Shown here piece after piece: positions 31,598-38,645 of a DNA stretch of 38,645 nucleotides. Position 1 is the first letter of the stretch; each line of letters begins with the position of its first letter. The stretch covers positions 1 through 38,645 of the forward strand of contig DAISIR010000023.1 of assembly GCA_036821905.1 (NCBI GenBank), in the 5' to 3' direction. The stretch is from Brooklawnia sp937867175 (GTDB lineage: Bacteria > Actinomycetota > Actinomycetes > Propionibacteriales > Propionibacteriaceae). The translations under genes and the position numbers were made by a program. Below the pieces are notes generated by a model. That model did no database searches. It worked only from the letters and a program-made list of their open reading frames with translations, and was not told the DNA's origin.

Positions 31598-32644
31598 TCA
31601 CGGCCAGCGCAGGGTCGCGTCCCAAGGGCGCTGCTTGGTGGTCGCCTTCACCATGTCGGATGAGCAGCCGAGCGCCGTGAGGAAGATCGCCATCCGAATC
31701 AGGACCCCGTTGTCGGTCTGTCGGAAGATCGACAGCCCGGGCAGGTCGTCCACATCATTGGACAGATCGAACGAATCCATCCTGGAATCCCGCGGCAGCG
31801 GGTGCATGATGATGATTTCGGCCGCACCGGCCTTCTTGAGAATCCGACGGTTGAGCAGGTTGCCCGAGATGTTCGCGTTGGCGAGTACCTCCTCGGTCAT
31901 CCGCTCCCGCTGCACGCGAGTGGCGTAGACCACGTCGGCGCCGACCAGGGCGTCTGTCACTGATTCAGCGTCGCAGACTTGGTGGCCCCTGGCCCGGGCG
32001 TAGTGGGCGACGTCGGGCGGCAGTTCCAAGCTGGGTGGACTGTAGGTCCGGAATGTGATGCCCTCGGCCAGCGACAGCAGCTTGATCAGCGAGTGCACGG
32101 TGCGGCCGTACTTCAGGTCCCCGACGATCGCGATCGTGCAGCCGTCGACGAAGCGATCCCGGCGTTGCAGCTCCGACTTCAGGGTGTAGAAGTCGAGCAG
32201 CGCCTGGCTGGGGTGCTCCCCCGCGCCGTCGCCGGCGTTGATCACCGGGACCACAGACGCCGACGCGAATTCCGCCACCGAGCCTTCGTCCGGGTGACGC
32301 ACCACCAGCACATCGGAGTAGCCCGAGACCACCCGCGAGGTGTCGGCGATCGATTCGCCCTTGGCCATGGACGAGAACGTGAAACCGGTAGTGGTTGTCA
32401 CCTCACCACCGAGACGCAGGAACGCCGACTCGAAGCTCAGCCGAGTTCGGGTGCTCGGTTCGAAGAAGAGGCTGCCCAACACGGCACCGTCCAGCACGGT
32501 GCAGATCGATCGCCGTTCCGCAATCGGGCGCACCAGATCTGCGAGGGCGAACAGCCGTTGCAGCGAATCCCGGTCGAACTGTTGGACGCTCAGCAGGTGG
32601 CGGCCGGGGCCGAACGGGGGAAGGTCACCGGGCAGATTGGTCAT
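31598..32644 (-). CDS. pyrB: Aspartate carbamoyltransferase catalytic chain
   Basis: PyrB condenses carbamoyl phosphate with aspartate in pyrimidine synthesis. The 348-residue protein carries the carbamoyl-phosphate motif FEPSTRTRLSFE at about 61-72, HPSQALLDFYT near 143-153, GDLKYGRTVHSL near 175 and the HPLPR aspartate-site motif near 278. ATG at 32644 has GAGGAG 5 bases upstream. It sits as a single gene rather than in the usual pyrR-pyrB-pyrC-carAB operon. No pyrI regulatory chain is nearby. It lies near pyrG, but no shared regulatory site is evident. The C-terminal 35 residues are longer than in some relatives. Confidence 0.95.
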   Translation of the reverse strand: MTNLPGDLPPFGPGRHLLSVQQFDRDSLQRLFALADLVRPIAERRSICTVLDGAVLGSLFFEPSTRTRLSFESAFLRLGGEVTTTTGFTFSSMAKGESIADTSRVVSGYSDVLVVRHPDEGSVAEFASASVVPVINAGDGAGEHPSQALLDFYTLKSELQRRDRFVDGCTIAIVGDLKYGRTVHSLIKLLSLAEGITFRTYSPPSLELPPDVAHYARARGHQVCDAESVTDALVGADVVYATRVQRERMTEEVLANANISGNLLNRRILKKAGAAEIIIMHPLPRDSRMDSFDLSNDVDDLPGLSIFRQTDNGVLIRMAIFLTALGCSSDMVKATTKQRPWDATLRWP

Positions 32645-32747
32645 CGCGACTCCTCAACGAGCTCGGCCCACCGCCGGGCTGAAGGCAACCTACCACGCCA
32701 TTCGAGAGGGCAGCGAGGGGGGTCGGGGACGTGGGAGTGTTACGGTC

Positions 32748-34436
32748 TCAGCGCCGCTGCGCGAGGTTCAGCAGGTCCCGGGCGTGCGCCACTCCAGACT
32801 CGCTGCCGGCTAGACCGCCCATCATCTTGGCCAAGACCGCCTCGCGTTCGTCCTCGCCAACCAACCGCACGTCGCTGGTGGTCACCTCGCCGCGACTCGA
32901 TTTCGAGACCACCCAGTGAGCGGACGCGAACGCAGCCACTTGGGCTAGGTGGGTGACCACGATCACCTGGGAATGGTCTGCGAGCCGCGCCAAGCGGCGA
33001 CCCACCTCGACGGCGACCGCGCCCCCGATGCCGGCGTCCACCTCGTCGAAGATGAAGACATGACCGGGGTCTCCGCCGGCCAGCACCACCTCCAGCGCCA
33101 ACCGGACGCGCGACAGCTCGCCGCCGGAAGCCACCTTGGCCAGTGGTGCAGGCGTCGCACCGGGATTCGCCGCGAACAGCAGGTGCACCTGCTCGCGGCC
33201 ATGTGGGCCCGGTGAGGCCAAGGGACGCAGCTCGAAGTGCAGCCGGGCGTGCGGCATCGCCAACGCGGCCAACTCGACCTTCACTTGGGCCGCGAGCCGG
33301 TCTGCGGCCTGCTCACGCAGCCGGGTCAGCTCGCTGCCAATGCCGACCAACTGCAAGTCGAGCGCGGCGAGCTGTGTCTCCAACCCGGCCAATCGCTGGT
33401 CACCTCCGCTCAGCTGCCCGAGCCGGACGGCGGCTTCGGCGCCCCAAGCCAGAACCTCGTCTACGCTCGACCCGTACTTGCGGGTCAGGGCGGCCAGTTC
33501 GGCCCGGCGCCCGGTGATCGTCTCCAACCGCAGCGGGTCGGCGTCCAGATCGTTCAGGTAGGACGAGACGTCGGCGGCCAGGTCGCTCAGTTGCCCCGCG
33601 AGCAGGCCGACGGCCACTGCCAGGTCGGCGGCCCCGTCGTCCAGCCGGGCAACCTCCGCCAGCGCATGCCGGGCGATGCCCACCAGCCCAACCGCACCCG
33701 GGTCGTCCAAGTCCCCCTCGTCCGAACCGGAGAGGGCGTGGCTGGCGCGTGCGGCGAGCATCCGGAGGTCGTCGATCGCCTGCAGCCGGGCAGCCTCGGC
33801 GGCAAGGGCGGCGTCCTCACCGGGTTGGGGATCGACGCCCGCAATCTCGTCCAGCCCGAACCTCAGCAGATCCGCCTCGCGGGCGCGCTCTCTGGCGTTA
33901 CGGACCAGGTCGTCACGTTCGATGCGCAACTCCTCGCGGGTGCGGTAAGCCGTTCGATAGCGCGCCAGTACCGCGGCGAGCTTCGGCCCGCCGCTGCGGT
34001 CGAGCACCTCACGCTGTCGTTCCGGATTGCCCAGTCTGAGCTGTTCCGACTGGCCGTGGATTGTCGCCAGTTCTCCGGTGAGCACGGCCAGCCGCGAGAT
34101 GGGTGCTTGGGCGCCGCCGATGAAGGCACGGGAGCGACCCTGTGCGCTGATCTGCCGGGCCACCAGCAACTCGCCGGCGTCGAGTTCTGCGCCCAGTTCA
34201 CCCAGCGCGTCGTCGACCACATCCAGGTCGGTGAAGCGGCCCTCGACAATCGCCCGGGCGGCACCGTGTCGCACGATCCCTGCGTCCGCGCGGGCCCCCA
34301 GCAGTAGCCCGATGCCGCTGACCACCATGGTCTTGCCGGCGCCGGTCTCCCCGGTGACCACGGTCATGTGTGAGGACGGCTCAATGGTGGCGTCCGCAAT
34401 CACCCCGAGGTTCGAGATCCGCAGCTCGACCAGCAT
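32748..34436 (-). CDS. recN: DNA repair protein RecN
   Basis: SMC-like ATPase acting in double-strand break repair. The 562-residue protein has Walker A GETGAGKT at 29-36 and long coiled-coil helices at about 160-350. The C-terminal half of the ATPase carries an ABC-type signature VASGGELSRVRLALEV near 445 and Walker B VFIFDEVDAGIGG near 475. ATG at 34436 has GGAGA 8 bases upstream and overlaps the nadK stop by one base; a longer open frame extends back through nadK and is spurious. NadK and recN are neighbours in many actinobacteria. The expected next genes of M. tuberculosis (Rv1697, Rv1698) are missing here. Confidence 0.96.
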   Translation of the reverse strand: MLVELRISNLGVIADATIEPSSHMTVVTGETGAGKTMVVSGIGLLLGARADAGIVRHGAARAIVEGRFTDLDVVDDALGELGAELDAGELLVARQISAQGRSRAFIGGAQAPISRLAVLTGELATIHGQSEQLRLGNPERQREVLDRSGGPKLAAVLARYRTAYRTREELRIERDDLVRNARERAREADLLRFGLDEIAGVDPQPGEDAALAAEAARLQAIDDLRMLAARASHALSGSDEGDLDDPGAVGLVGIARHALAEVARLDDGAADLAVAVGLLAGQLSDLAADVSSYLNDLDADPLRLETITGRRAELAALTRKYGSSVDEVLAWGAEAAVRLGQLSGGDQRLAGLETQLAALDLQLVGIGSELTRLREQAADRLAAQVKVELAALAMPHARLHFELRPLASPGPHGREQVHLLFAANPGATPAPLAKVASGGELSRVRLALEVVLAGGDPGHVFIFDEVDAGIGGAVAVEVGRRLARLADHSQVIVVTHLAQVAAFASAHWVVSKSSRGEVTTSDVRLVGEDEREAVLAKMMGGLAGSESGVAHARDLLNLAQRR

Positions 34437-35401
34437 CAGGGATTCTCCGAACCGCGGAACCCACCGATCTTGAGTTCGAACTTCTTCACCAGGCGCGACG
34501 TGAAGGGCTGTTCCTGCAGCCGGGCCACACGGAGATTGTGCTCGCCCCGTCTTACCTGCAGCCGGGCGCCAGGCGAAATGTCGATAGAGCGGCGACCGTC
34601 GCACCAGACGGTCGCGTGTGCGGTGAACCTCTTCGAGAGGGTGAGGTCAACCAGTGAGTCGGGGGCGACCACCATCGGACGCGCGAACAGCGCGTGGGCT
34701 GCCATCGGGACCAAGAGGAACGCCTGGACGTCCGGCCAGATGATGGGGCCGCCCAGCGAGAAGGCGTAGGCCGTCGATCCGGTGGGAGTCGAGACCAGCA
34801 TGCCGTCGCATCCCCAACGGGATACCGGAAGTGCGTCGATCTCGACCAGGACGTCGAGCATCTTCTCGTGCGCCGCCTTCTCAAGGGTCACCTCGTTGAC
34901 CGCGAACGAGGACCAGAGCGGGGCGCCGGCGTGGGAGGCGACGTCCACGGTGAGCGTGAGCCGCTCCTCGACGAAATAGTTGCGGTCTGACACCTGCTTC
35001 ACGAGCTTGTGTACATCATGGGACTCCAGTTCGGCCAGAAAGCCGACGTGGCCCAGATTGACACCCAGCAGCGGCACGCCCAGTGGGACGACCAGTTCGG
35101 CGGCGCGCAGGATCGTGCCGTCGCCACCGAAGACGACCATGAGTTCGGCTTCGGCCAACGACGCATTGCTGGCCTGCTGGATCTCGATGCCGGGAAGCCG
35201 TTGCCGCAGATCCGCTATCCGCTCCCCCAGCCCCAAGCACGCGATGCCATGGTCGAACATGCCTTGCACGAACTGCACTGCGACGTCTACCGCTTCTTCG
35301 CGGGCCGGGTGCAGGATGATTCCCACGTGACGGCGGCCGGCCCCTGGCTCCGGGGTCTGTTGCGTGATGCTGGTCACGTCCAGCAGCCTACCCGTGCTCA
35401 C
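34436..35401 (-). CDS. nadK: NAD kinase
   Basis: Phosphorylates NAD to NADP using ATP or polyphosphate. The 321-residue protein has the GGDGT nucleotide motif at 92-96, the following NLGHVGFLAE segment, and the conserved CDGMLVSTPTGSTAYAFSLGGP segment near 200-220 (quoted in part). An N-terminal 22-residue tail precedes the first strand. GTG at 35401 is the longest start; GTG at 35377 would give 313 residues and is also possible, since neither has a strong ribosome site. Upstream is a 65-base gap to the 69-residue protein. The gene tlyA, which separates them in mycobacteria, is absent. Confidence 0.96.
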   Translation of the reverse strand: MSTGRLLDVTSITQQTPEPGAGRRHVGIILHPAREEAVDVAVQFVQGMFDHGIACLGLGERIADLRQRLPGIEIQQASNASLAEAELMVVFGGDGTILRAAELVVPLGVPLLGVNLGHVGFLAELESHDVHKLVKQVSDRNYFVEERLTLTVDVASHAGAPLWSSFAVNEVTLEKAAHEKMLDVLVEIDALPVSRWGCDGMLVSTPTGSTAYAFSLGGPIIWPDVQAFLLVPMAAHALFARPMVVAPDSLVDLTLSKRFTAHATVWCDGRRSIDISPGARLQVRRGEHNLRVARLQEQPFTSRLVKKFELKIGGFRGSENP

Positions 35402-35466
35402 CGACCAGTTGCGGTGCGCCGGACGCGACGACAGCTGCGTTCAGGCGGACCCTCACTGGCCGACCA

Positions 35467-35676
35467 TCATTGGAGGCGCGCCCGGAGGGGAGACTGAGCG
35501 ACCTCCCTGGATGACTCGAGCACGTGGGCCAATGCCTCGTGCGCCGCCCGGAGCCGGCTCAACTGCTCGGCGACAGGTTGTTGTTCGGCACCCTCGAGAT
35601 CGGCCAGCACGGCATCGATCAACGGGTCGCCGGTGATCGGCGGCCCGTCCGACGTGGACCGGGCGGACTTGTTCAC
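35467..35676 (-). CDS. Small conserved protein of the nadK cluster (69 aa)
   Basis: A 69-residue protein. Its first 15 residues are Ser-rich and flexible; the rest is a predicted two-helix hairpin, with TGDPLIDAVLADLEGAEQ and VAEQLSRLRAAHEALAHVLES. No known catalytic motif. In M. tuberculosis a similarly small gene (Rv1693) holds the same place between an HAD phosphatase and tlyA. GTG at 35676 overlaps the HAD stop by GTGA, so it is translated with it. Function unknown. Confidence 0.7.
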   Translation of the reverse strand: MNKSARSTSDGPPITGDPLIDAVLADLEGAEQQPVAEQLSRLRAAHEALAHVLESSREVAQSPLRARLQ

Positions 35677-36665
35677 GGCAACTTGTCCAGCGTAGCCAGC
35701 GCGGTGGCGGCGTCCAGTTCGGGCGAACGCCAGGTCAGTTGGACGATCGCCCACAACGCATCCAGCTGTTCACTGAGTTCGCCCAGTGGGCCACTGACCA
35801 CGACCTGGTCGGCCACGGCTCTCGCGGTGGCGCCGCGACAGACCACAGTCTCCTGCTGCCAAACCGCCTCACGCCGCGGCCGGAGGAGGCCGCGAAGGTC
35901 GTGTCCGATCGCAGTTGGACGCTGCTGAGGGATCGCGCTGGCCAGGTCCCGCTTGCCATGAGCGCCGGTGAAGACCAGGAACGAGTCGATGTCGACGTTG
36001 TTGGCACCTTCGATGTCGGTGTCGAGACGATCACCCACGAAGACTGGACGAACGGCCCGCATCCTCTTGATGGTCTCCTGCAACAGCGGCGGGTAGGGCT
36101 TGCCAGCCACGATCGGTTCGACGTCCACGCACACTTGGACTGCCGCGATCTGAGCCCCAGCACCGGGCGAGATGCCCAAGTTGGTGGGACGGTTGATGTC
36201 GGTGTTCGAGGCGTACCAGCGGGCGCCCCGCTGAATGGCGAACGCGGCGTCTTCCAGCCTGGGGAATGTCATCTGGGGGTCGTAGCCCTGCACCACCGCA
36301 TCGGGCGCTTCGGTGAAGTCGCCGACCGGCGTGAAGCCCACCGCCGTCACCTCGTCGACCAACGCCTGGGCGCCGCACACAAGCACCTTGGCGCCGGAGG
36401 GCAGCTCACGCGCCATCAACTGCGCGATCGCCTGGGCGCTGGTGACGACGTCCTCCTGGTGGCATTCGATCCCAAGTCCGTTGAGGTGCGCGACCACCAC
36501 CTCCGGGCTGCGTCCGGCATTGTTCGTCACGAATCCGACGCGGACGCCAAGCTGGCGCAGGTCAGCGATGCTTTCGGGCGCACCGACCACGGGCTCAGGA
36601 CCGAGGTAAACCACCCCGTCCAGATCGAACATGGCGCAGTCGTAGTCATCGATGAACCGGGTCAC
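35673..36665 (-). CDS. HAD-superfamily phosphatase, class IIA
   Basis: A 330-residue hydrolase of the NagD/phosphoglycolate phosphatase type. Motif I is MFDLDGVVYLG with Asp14 and Asp16, motif II VTNNAG near 46-51, then a C2 cap domain at about 80-190. Motif III is the GKP segment near 196-198, and motif IV VGDRLDTDIEGAN near 213-225. The family acts on small phosphates, and the substrate here is unknown. After residue 270 a 60-residue extension follows that NagD proteins lack. GTG at 36665 overlaps the TPR-like gene stop (GTGA). Equivalent in position to Rv1692. Confidence 0.9.
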   Translation of the reverse strand: MTRFIDDYDCAMFDLDGVVYLGPEPVVGAPESIADLRQLGVRVGFVTNNAGRSPEVVVAHLNGLGIECHQEDVVTSAQAIAQLMARELPSGAKVLVCGAQALVDEVTAVGFTPVGDFTEAPDAVVQGYDPQMTFPRLEDAAFAIQRGARWYASNTDINRPTNLGISPGAGAQIAAVQVCVDVEPIVAGKPYPPLLQETIKRMRAVRPVFVGDRLDTDIEGANNVDIDSFLVFTGAHGKRDLASAIPQQRPTAIGHDLRGLLRPRREAVWQQETVVCRGATARAVADQVVVSGPLGELSEQLDALWAIVQLTWRSPELDAATALATLDKLP

Positions 36666-38144
36666 TGGTCCTCCTCAGTGGTCAGGTACTGGTCTGCTTC
36701 ATCGCCTGCCGGTTCTTCCTCGATAACCTCAATGTCTATGACCTCGAATTCATCGTCCAAGACGTCATCGGTCACCGCGACACCGTCAAGTTCCGCGATG
36801 GCCTCGCCGACGCCCAAGGCGTCTTGATCATCGTAGTGGCTTGCCGATACCAGCCACTCACGAGCGGCCTCCACCCGACCCGTGGCGGCCAGCAGGTTGG
36901 CGTAGGCGAAACGCAGCCGGGCTTGGCCGTCACGCCCGCCCCGTCCGCCGCTGATCGCGTCCTTGAGCAGCCGAAGCGCCTCGGGGCGTTGGCCCAGATC
37001 GTCGCGAATGCCGGCCTCGACCAGGATCACCTCCACCTGCTGTGGGACGCTGAGCTTCGCCTCGCGTGCCTGCCGAAGCGTGCGGAGCGCCGCCTGATGC
37101 TTGCCGACCGCCCGCTCGCAGTCAGCGATGACGGGCAGATAGTCGTCGTTACCGCTCATCCGGTGGATGGCACGGTATTCGGTCAACGCGGTCTCGTAGT
37201 CTTCGGCGGCGTAGGCCGTGTCGGCAGTCACCTCGCGAACCACGGGTAGCCGGGACGCCAACCGGCGGGCCACGAGGGCATGCCGCAATGCGAGTTGCGG
37301 ATCGCTATCGACCAGTTCGCCGACGGCACGCAGGTGGCCCCCCACCCTGCCTGCCAATGACTTGTTGAGCCCACGAAGCTCGGCCCGCAGCGGGCCGGGG
37401 AGCCCGGTCTCGTCATAGCCTGCGGGCAGTTCCGGTTCATTCTCCGCCGGCTCCAGACCGGGCGGGACGCGCCGTCGCTCTTCGACCTCTTCACGGTCTC
37501 GTTCACGTGGCCGATCATCACCGTAGCGACGCTCACCAGCCGGACGCCCGGAACGCTCCTGCGTACCTTCACGCCGTGCACCACCCGAACGTGGCCGATC
37601 ATCACCGTAGCGACGCTCACCAGCAGGACGCCCGGAACGCTCCTGCGTACCTTCACGCCGTGCACCACCCGAACGTGGCCNNNNNNNNNNNNNNNNNNNN
37701 NNNNNNNNNNNNNNNNNNNNNNNNNNNNNNNNNNNNNNNNNNNNNNNNNNNNNNNNNNNNNNNNNNNNNNNNNNNNNNNNGATCATCACCGTAGCGACGC
37801 TCACCAGCAGGACGCCCGGAACGCTCCTGCGCGCCCGGGCGGCGTCGGCCACCAGTACTCGGTCCTTCGTGACGTCCCCCCGCCCCACTGGAGCCCTGGA
37901 GATGAGAGTCCTTTGGAGCCGGGCGCCCGCCACCACGCGACGGGCTTGATGCTGCTCGACTGGAAGCAGAACGGCTGCCGTTGCTGTCTGAGGATCCCCG
38001 ACGGGCATTTCCCTGGCCCGCGCCGCGGTTCCCGGCCGCACCCCTGCGCGGCGCCCCGTTCCTCCGCACGCTCGGCCGGTCCGAGCCTGCCGAGTCTGAC
38101 CGTTCACGGCGCTGATCGTCGAAAGGGACATCCGATGAGTTCAT
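36662..38144 (-). CDS. TPR-like protein with repeat-rich N-terminus (assembly gap inside)
   Basis: The real start is ATG 38144 (MNSSDVPFDDQRRERSDS), and the real end is TGA 36664-36662. The two ends are in different frames only because a 100-N placeholder lies between. The N-terminal part (about 120 residues before the gap) is Arg/Ser/Gly/Pro-rich and disordered. A 28-residue repeat with GERRYGDDRPRSGGARREG follows in several copies. The C-terminal 250 residues are helical repeats of TPR type (for example DYETALTEYRAIHRMSGNDDYLP, quoted in part) with an acidic tail. It probably binds protein partners. It corresponds in place to Rv1691. CAGAAT 6 bases before the ATG suggests a leaderless start. 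True length depends on the gap. Confidence 0.75.
37513..37831. repeat. 84-bp tandem repeat interrupted by assembly gap
   Basis: Unit A (37513-37596) and unit B (37597-37680) are 84 bases each and differ at one base. The gap begins exactly at the end of unit B. After the gap, a further copy begins at unit base 1 (37781) and matches for 51 bases to 37831 before diverging. The unit encodes 28 residues of the TPR-like protein. The near-identity points to recent expansion. Confidence 0.9.
37681..37780. other. Run of 100 N (assembly gap)
   Basis: One hundred unknown bases, a standard scaffold placeholder of arbitrary length. The flanks are units of the 84-bp repeat, so the assembler could not span the repeat. 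The true number of bases must be a multiple of three for the gene to stay in frame; 100 is not, but 84, 168 or zero would be. Confidence 0.95.
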
Positions 38145-38150
38145 GGGTCA

Positions 38151-38156
38151 ATTCTG
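38151..38156 (-). promoter_or_regulatory. -10 hexamer, leaderless start of TPR-like gene
   Basis: CAGAAT on the minus strand ends exactly 6 bases before the ATG at 38144. Hexamer and spacing are identical to those before the DUF5709 gene. No Shine-Dalgarno is seen before the ATG. Confidence 0.4.
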
Positions 38157-38182
38157 CCTGTACTTGTCGAGTGTTATGTGTG

Positions 38183-38217
38183 GGCGTGGCAGCCGGACAG
38201 ACTCCCGGCCCCACGCC
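38183..38217. repeat. Inverted repeat downstream of rrn terminator
   Basis: GGCGTGG (38183-38189) pairs with CCACGCC (38211-38217), and inside it CCGG (38193-38196) pairs with CCGG (38205-38208). This hairpin follows the main rRNA terminator and precedes the TPR-like gene. It has no T run. It may be a back-up terminator or an insulating structure. Confidence 0.5.
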
Positions 38218-38224
38218 AAGGCAT

Positions 38225-38267
38225 AAAAAAACCTCCTCTTGGAGGCCGAAGCTTCCAAGAGGAGGTT
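38225..38267 (-). terminator. Intrinsic terminator of the rRNA operon
   Basis: AACCTCCTCTTGGA (38230-38243) pairs perfectly with TCCAAGAGGAGGTT (38254-38267) around a 10-base loop. On the minus strand the stem is followed by seven T (38231-38225, two of them within the stem). It sits just after the 5S gene. This is the strongest terminator in the window. Confidence 0.93.
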
Positions 38268-38273
38268 GTATGT

Positions 38274-38391
38274 CCGGCAGCGTCCTAGTCTCCCACAGGT
38301 TCCCACCTGCAGTACAATCGGCGCTGAAAGGCTTAACTTCCGGGTTCGGAATGGAGCCGGGTGTTTCCCTTTCGCCATGGCCACCGAAACT
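38274..38391 (-). rRNA. rrf: 5S ribosomal RNA
   Basis: On the minus strand it reads GTTTCGGTGGCCATGGCG at the 5' end, CCGGCTCCATTCCGAACCCG in the middle, AAGTTAAGCC after it, and CTGCCGGA at the 3' end. The ends pair as 5S helix I (TTCGGTGG with CTGCCGGA, including G-U pairs). Length is about 118 bases. Exact ends are estimated. It lies between the 23S gene and the terminator. Confidence 0.95.
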
Positions 38392-38487
38392 CTATGGAGA
38401 TGTGACGGGACAGGAATCCTCAGGATTCTCACGTCCCCGACCGTATCTCGGGAACCACACAGTGGACGCGTAGCATCTTTGTAAAAA

Positions 38488-38645
38488 CAAGCCCTCGGCC
38501 TATTAGTATCGGTCAGCTCCATGCGTTGCCGCACTTCCACGTCCGACCTATCAACCCGGTGGTCTACCGGGGGCCTTACCAGATTAACTCTGAGGGAACC
38601 CTCATCTTGAAGCGTGCTTCCCACTTAGATGCTTTCAGCGGTTAT
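38488..38645 (-). rRNA. rrl: 23S ribosomal RNA, 3' end (partial)
   Basis: The minus strand from the right edge reads as the last 150-odd bases of 23S rRNA. They include GGTACTAA-type ending sequences: GACCGATACTAATAGGCCGA then GGGCTTG near 38510-38490. The gene continues beyond the window. The spacer to 5S is about 96 bases and holds a GAATCC/GGATTC hairpin near 38412-38426 but no tRNA. The 3' end is estimated to within a few bases. Confidence 0.93.

Noticed and set aside
34437..34604. Extended recN reading frame reaching back into nadK
   Set aside because: The added residues do not resemble RecN. ATG 34436 gives the family's usual MLVELRISNLGVI start with a proper ribosome site.
37513..37831. 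84-bp repeats as a possible CRISPR array
   Set aside because: The copies are directly adjacent with no variable spacers, are not 25-40 bases, and encode an in-frame protein repeat.
38148..38624. Open frames across the 5S and 23S rRNA genes
   Set aside because: The DNA is rRNA and spacer; any open frame there is accidental.

Overview
The window looks like a chromosomal segment of a high-GC actinobacterium, probably near the Propionibacteriales. The reasons are the base composition, the frequent GTG starts, the pafB-pafC-tatA-tatC block, small DUF5302- and DUF5709-type proteins, a FolP2-type DHPS paralogue beside leuA, and an HAD/nadK/recN/pyrG/Nudix/xerD/parA/scpA/scpB/rluB order that matches Mycobacterium tuberculosis Rv1691-Rv1711 with local losses and substitutions. 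The genus is inferred from gene content only. I see no phage, insertion sequence, CRISPR array or tRNA gene, and no gene-free stretch longer than 300 bases. There is one 100-base run of N.

Layout from left to right. 1-97: end of an unrecognised + strand gene. 105-2869 (-): leuA, then a FolP2-like paralogue; leuA has a leucine leader peptide, an attenuator-like hairpin and a promoter upstream. 3085-3808 (+): a PadR-family regulator with a palindrome over its own -10. 3865-5993 (-): a membrane-anchored protein coupled to a lipoprotein-like polysaccharide deacetylase. 6222-7700 (+): a mannitol-dehydrogenase-family oxidoreductase. 7840-11507 (-): phoH, ybeY, a CBS/CorC membrane protein and era, an RNA and ribosome maturation operon. 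11617-16799 (-): pafB, pafC, tatA, tatC, a divergent tgt and a DUF5709 protein. 16900-18000 (+): a DUF5302 protein and gluQRS.

17994-22490 (-): parA, a small ribbon-helix-helix protein, scpA, scpB and rluB, then a lipoprotein with a doubled FKBP domain. 22561-27029 (-): an MMPL/RND exporter coupled to a secreted xxxLxxG heptad-repeat protein. 27115-30447 (-): pyrG, a Nudix hydrolase and xerD. 30527-31576 (+): an ATP-dependent DNA ligase of LigC type. 31598-32644 (-): pyrB. 32748-38144 (-): a repeat-rich TPR-like protein, an HAD-IIA phosphatase, a 69-residue protein, nadK and recN. 38225-38645 (-): the end of an rRNA operon (23S 3' end, 5S, strong terminator).

Most genes form tightly coupled minus-strand operons with ATGA or GTGA overlaps. 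The points most worth a second look are: the leuA leucine attenuator; the two-gene MMPL plus xxxLxxG exporter; a ParA/RHH pair inside the condensin operon; two queuosine-tRNA enzymes (Tgt and GluQ-RS) within 6 kb; five genes with a -10-like hexamer exactly 6 nt before the start codon (leaderless signature); and an 84-bp tandem repeat holding the assembly gap, which artificially breaks the reading frame of a TPR-like gene.
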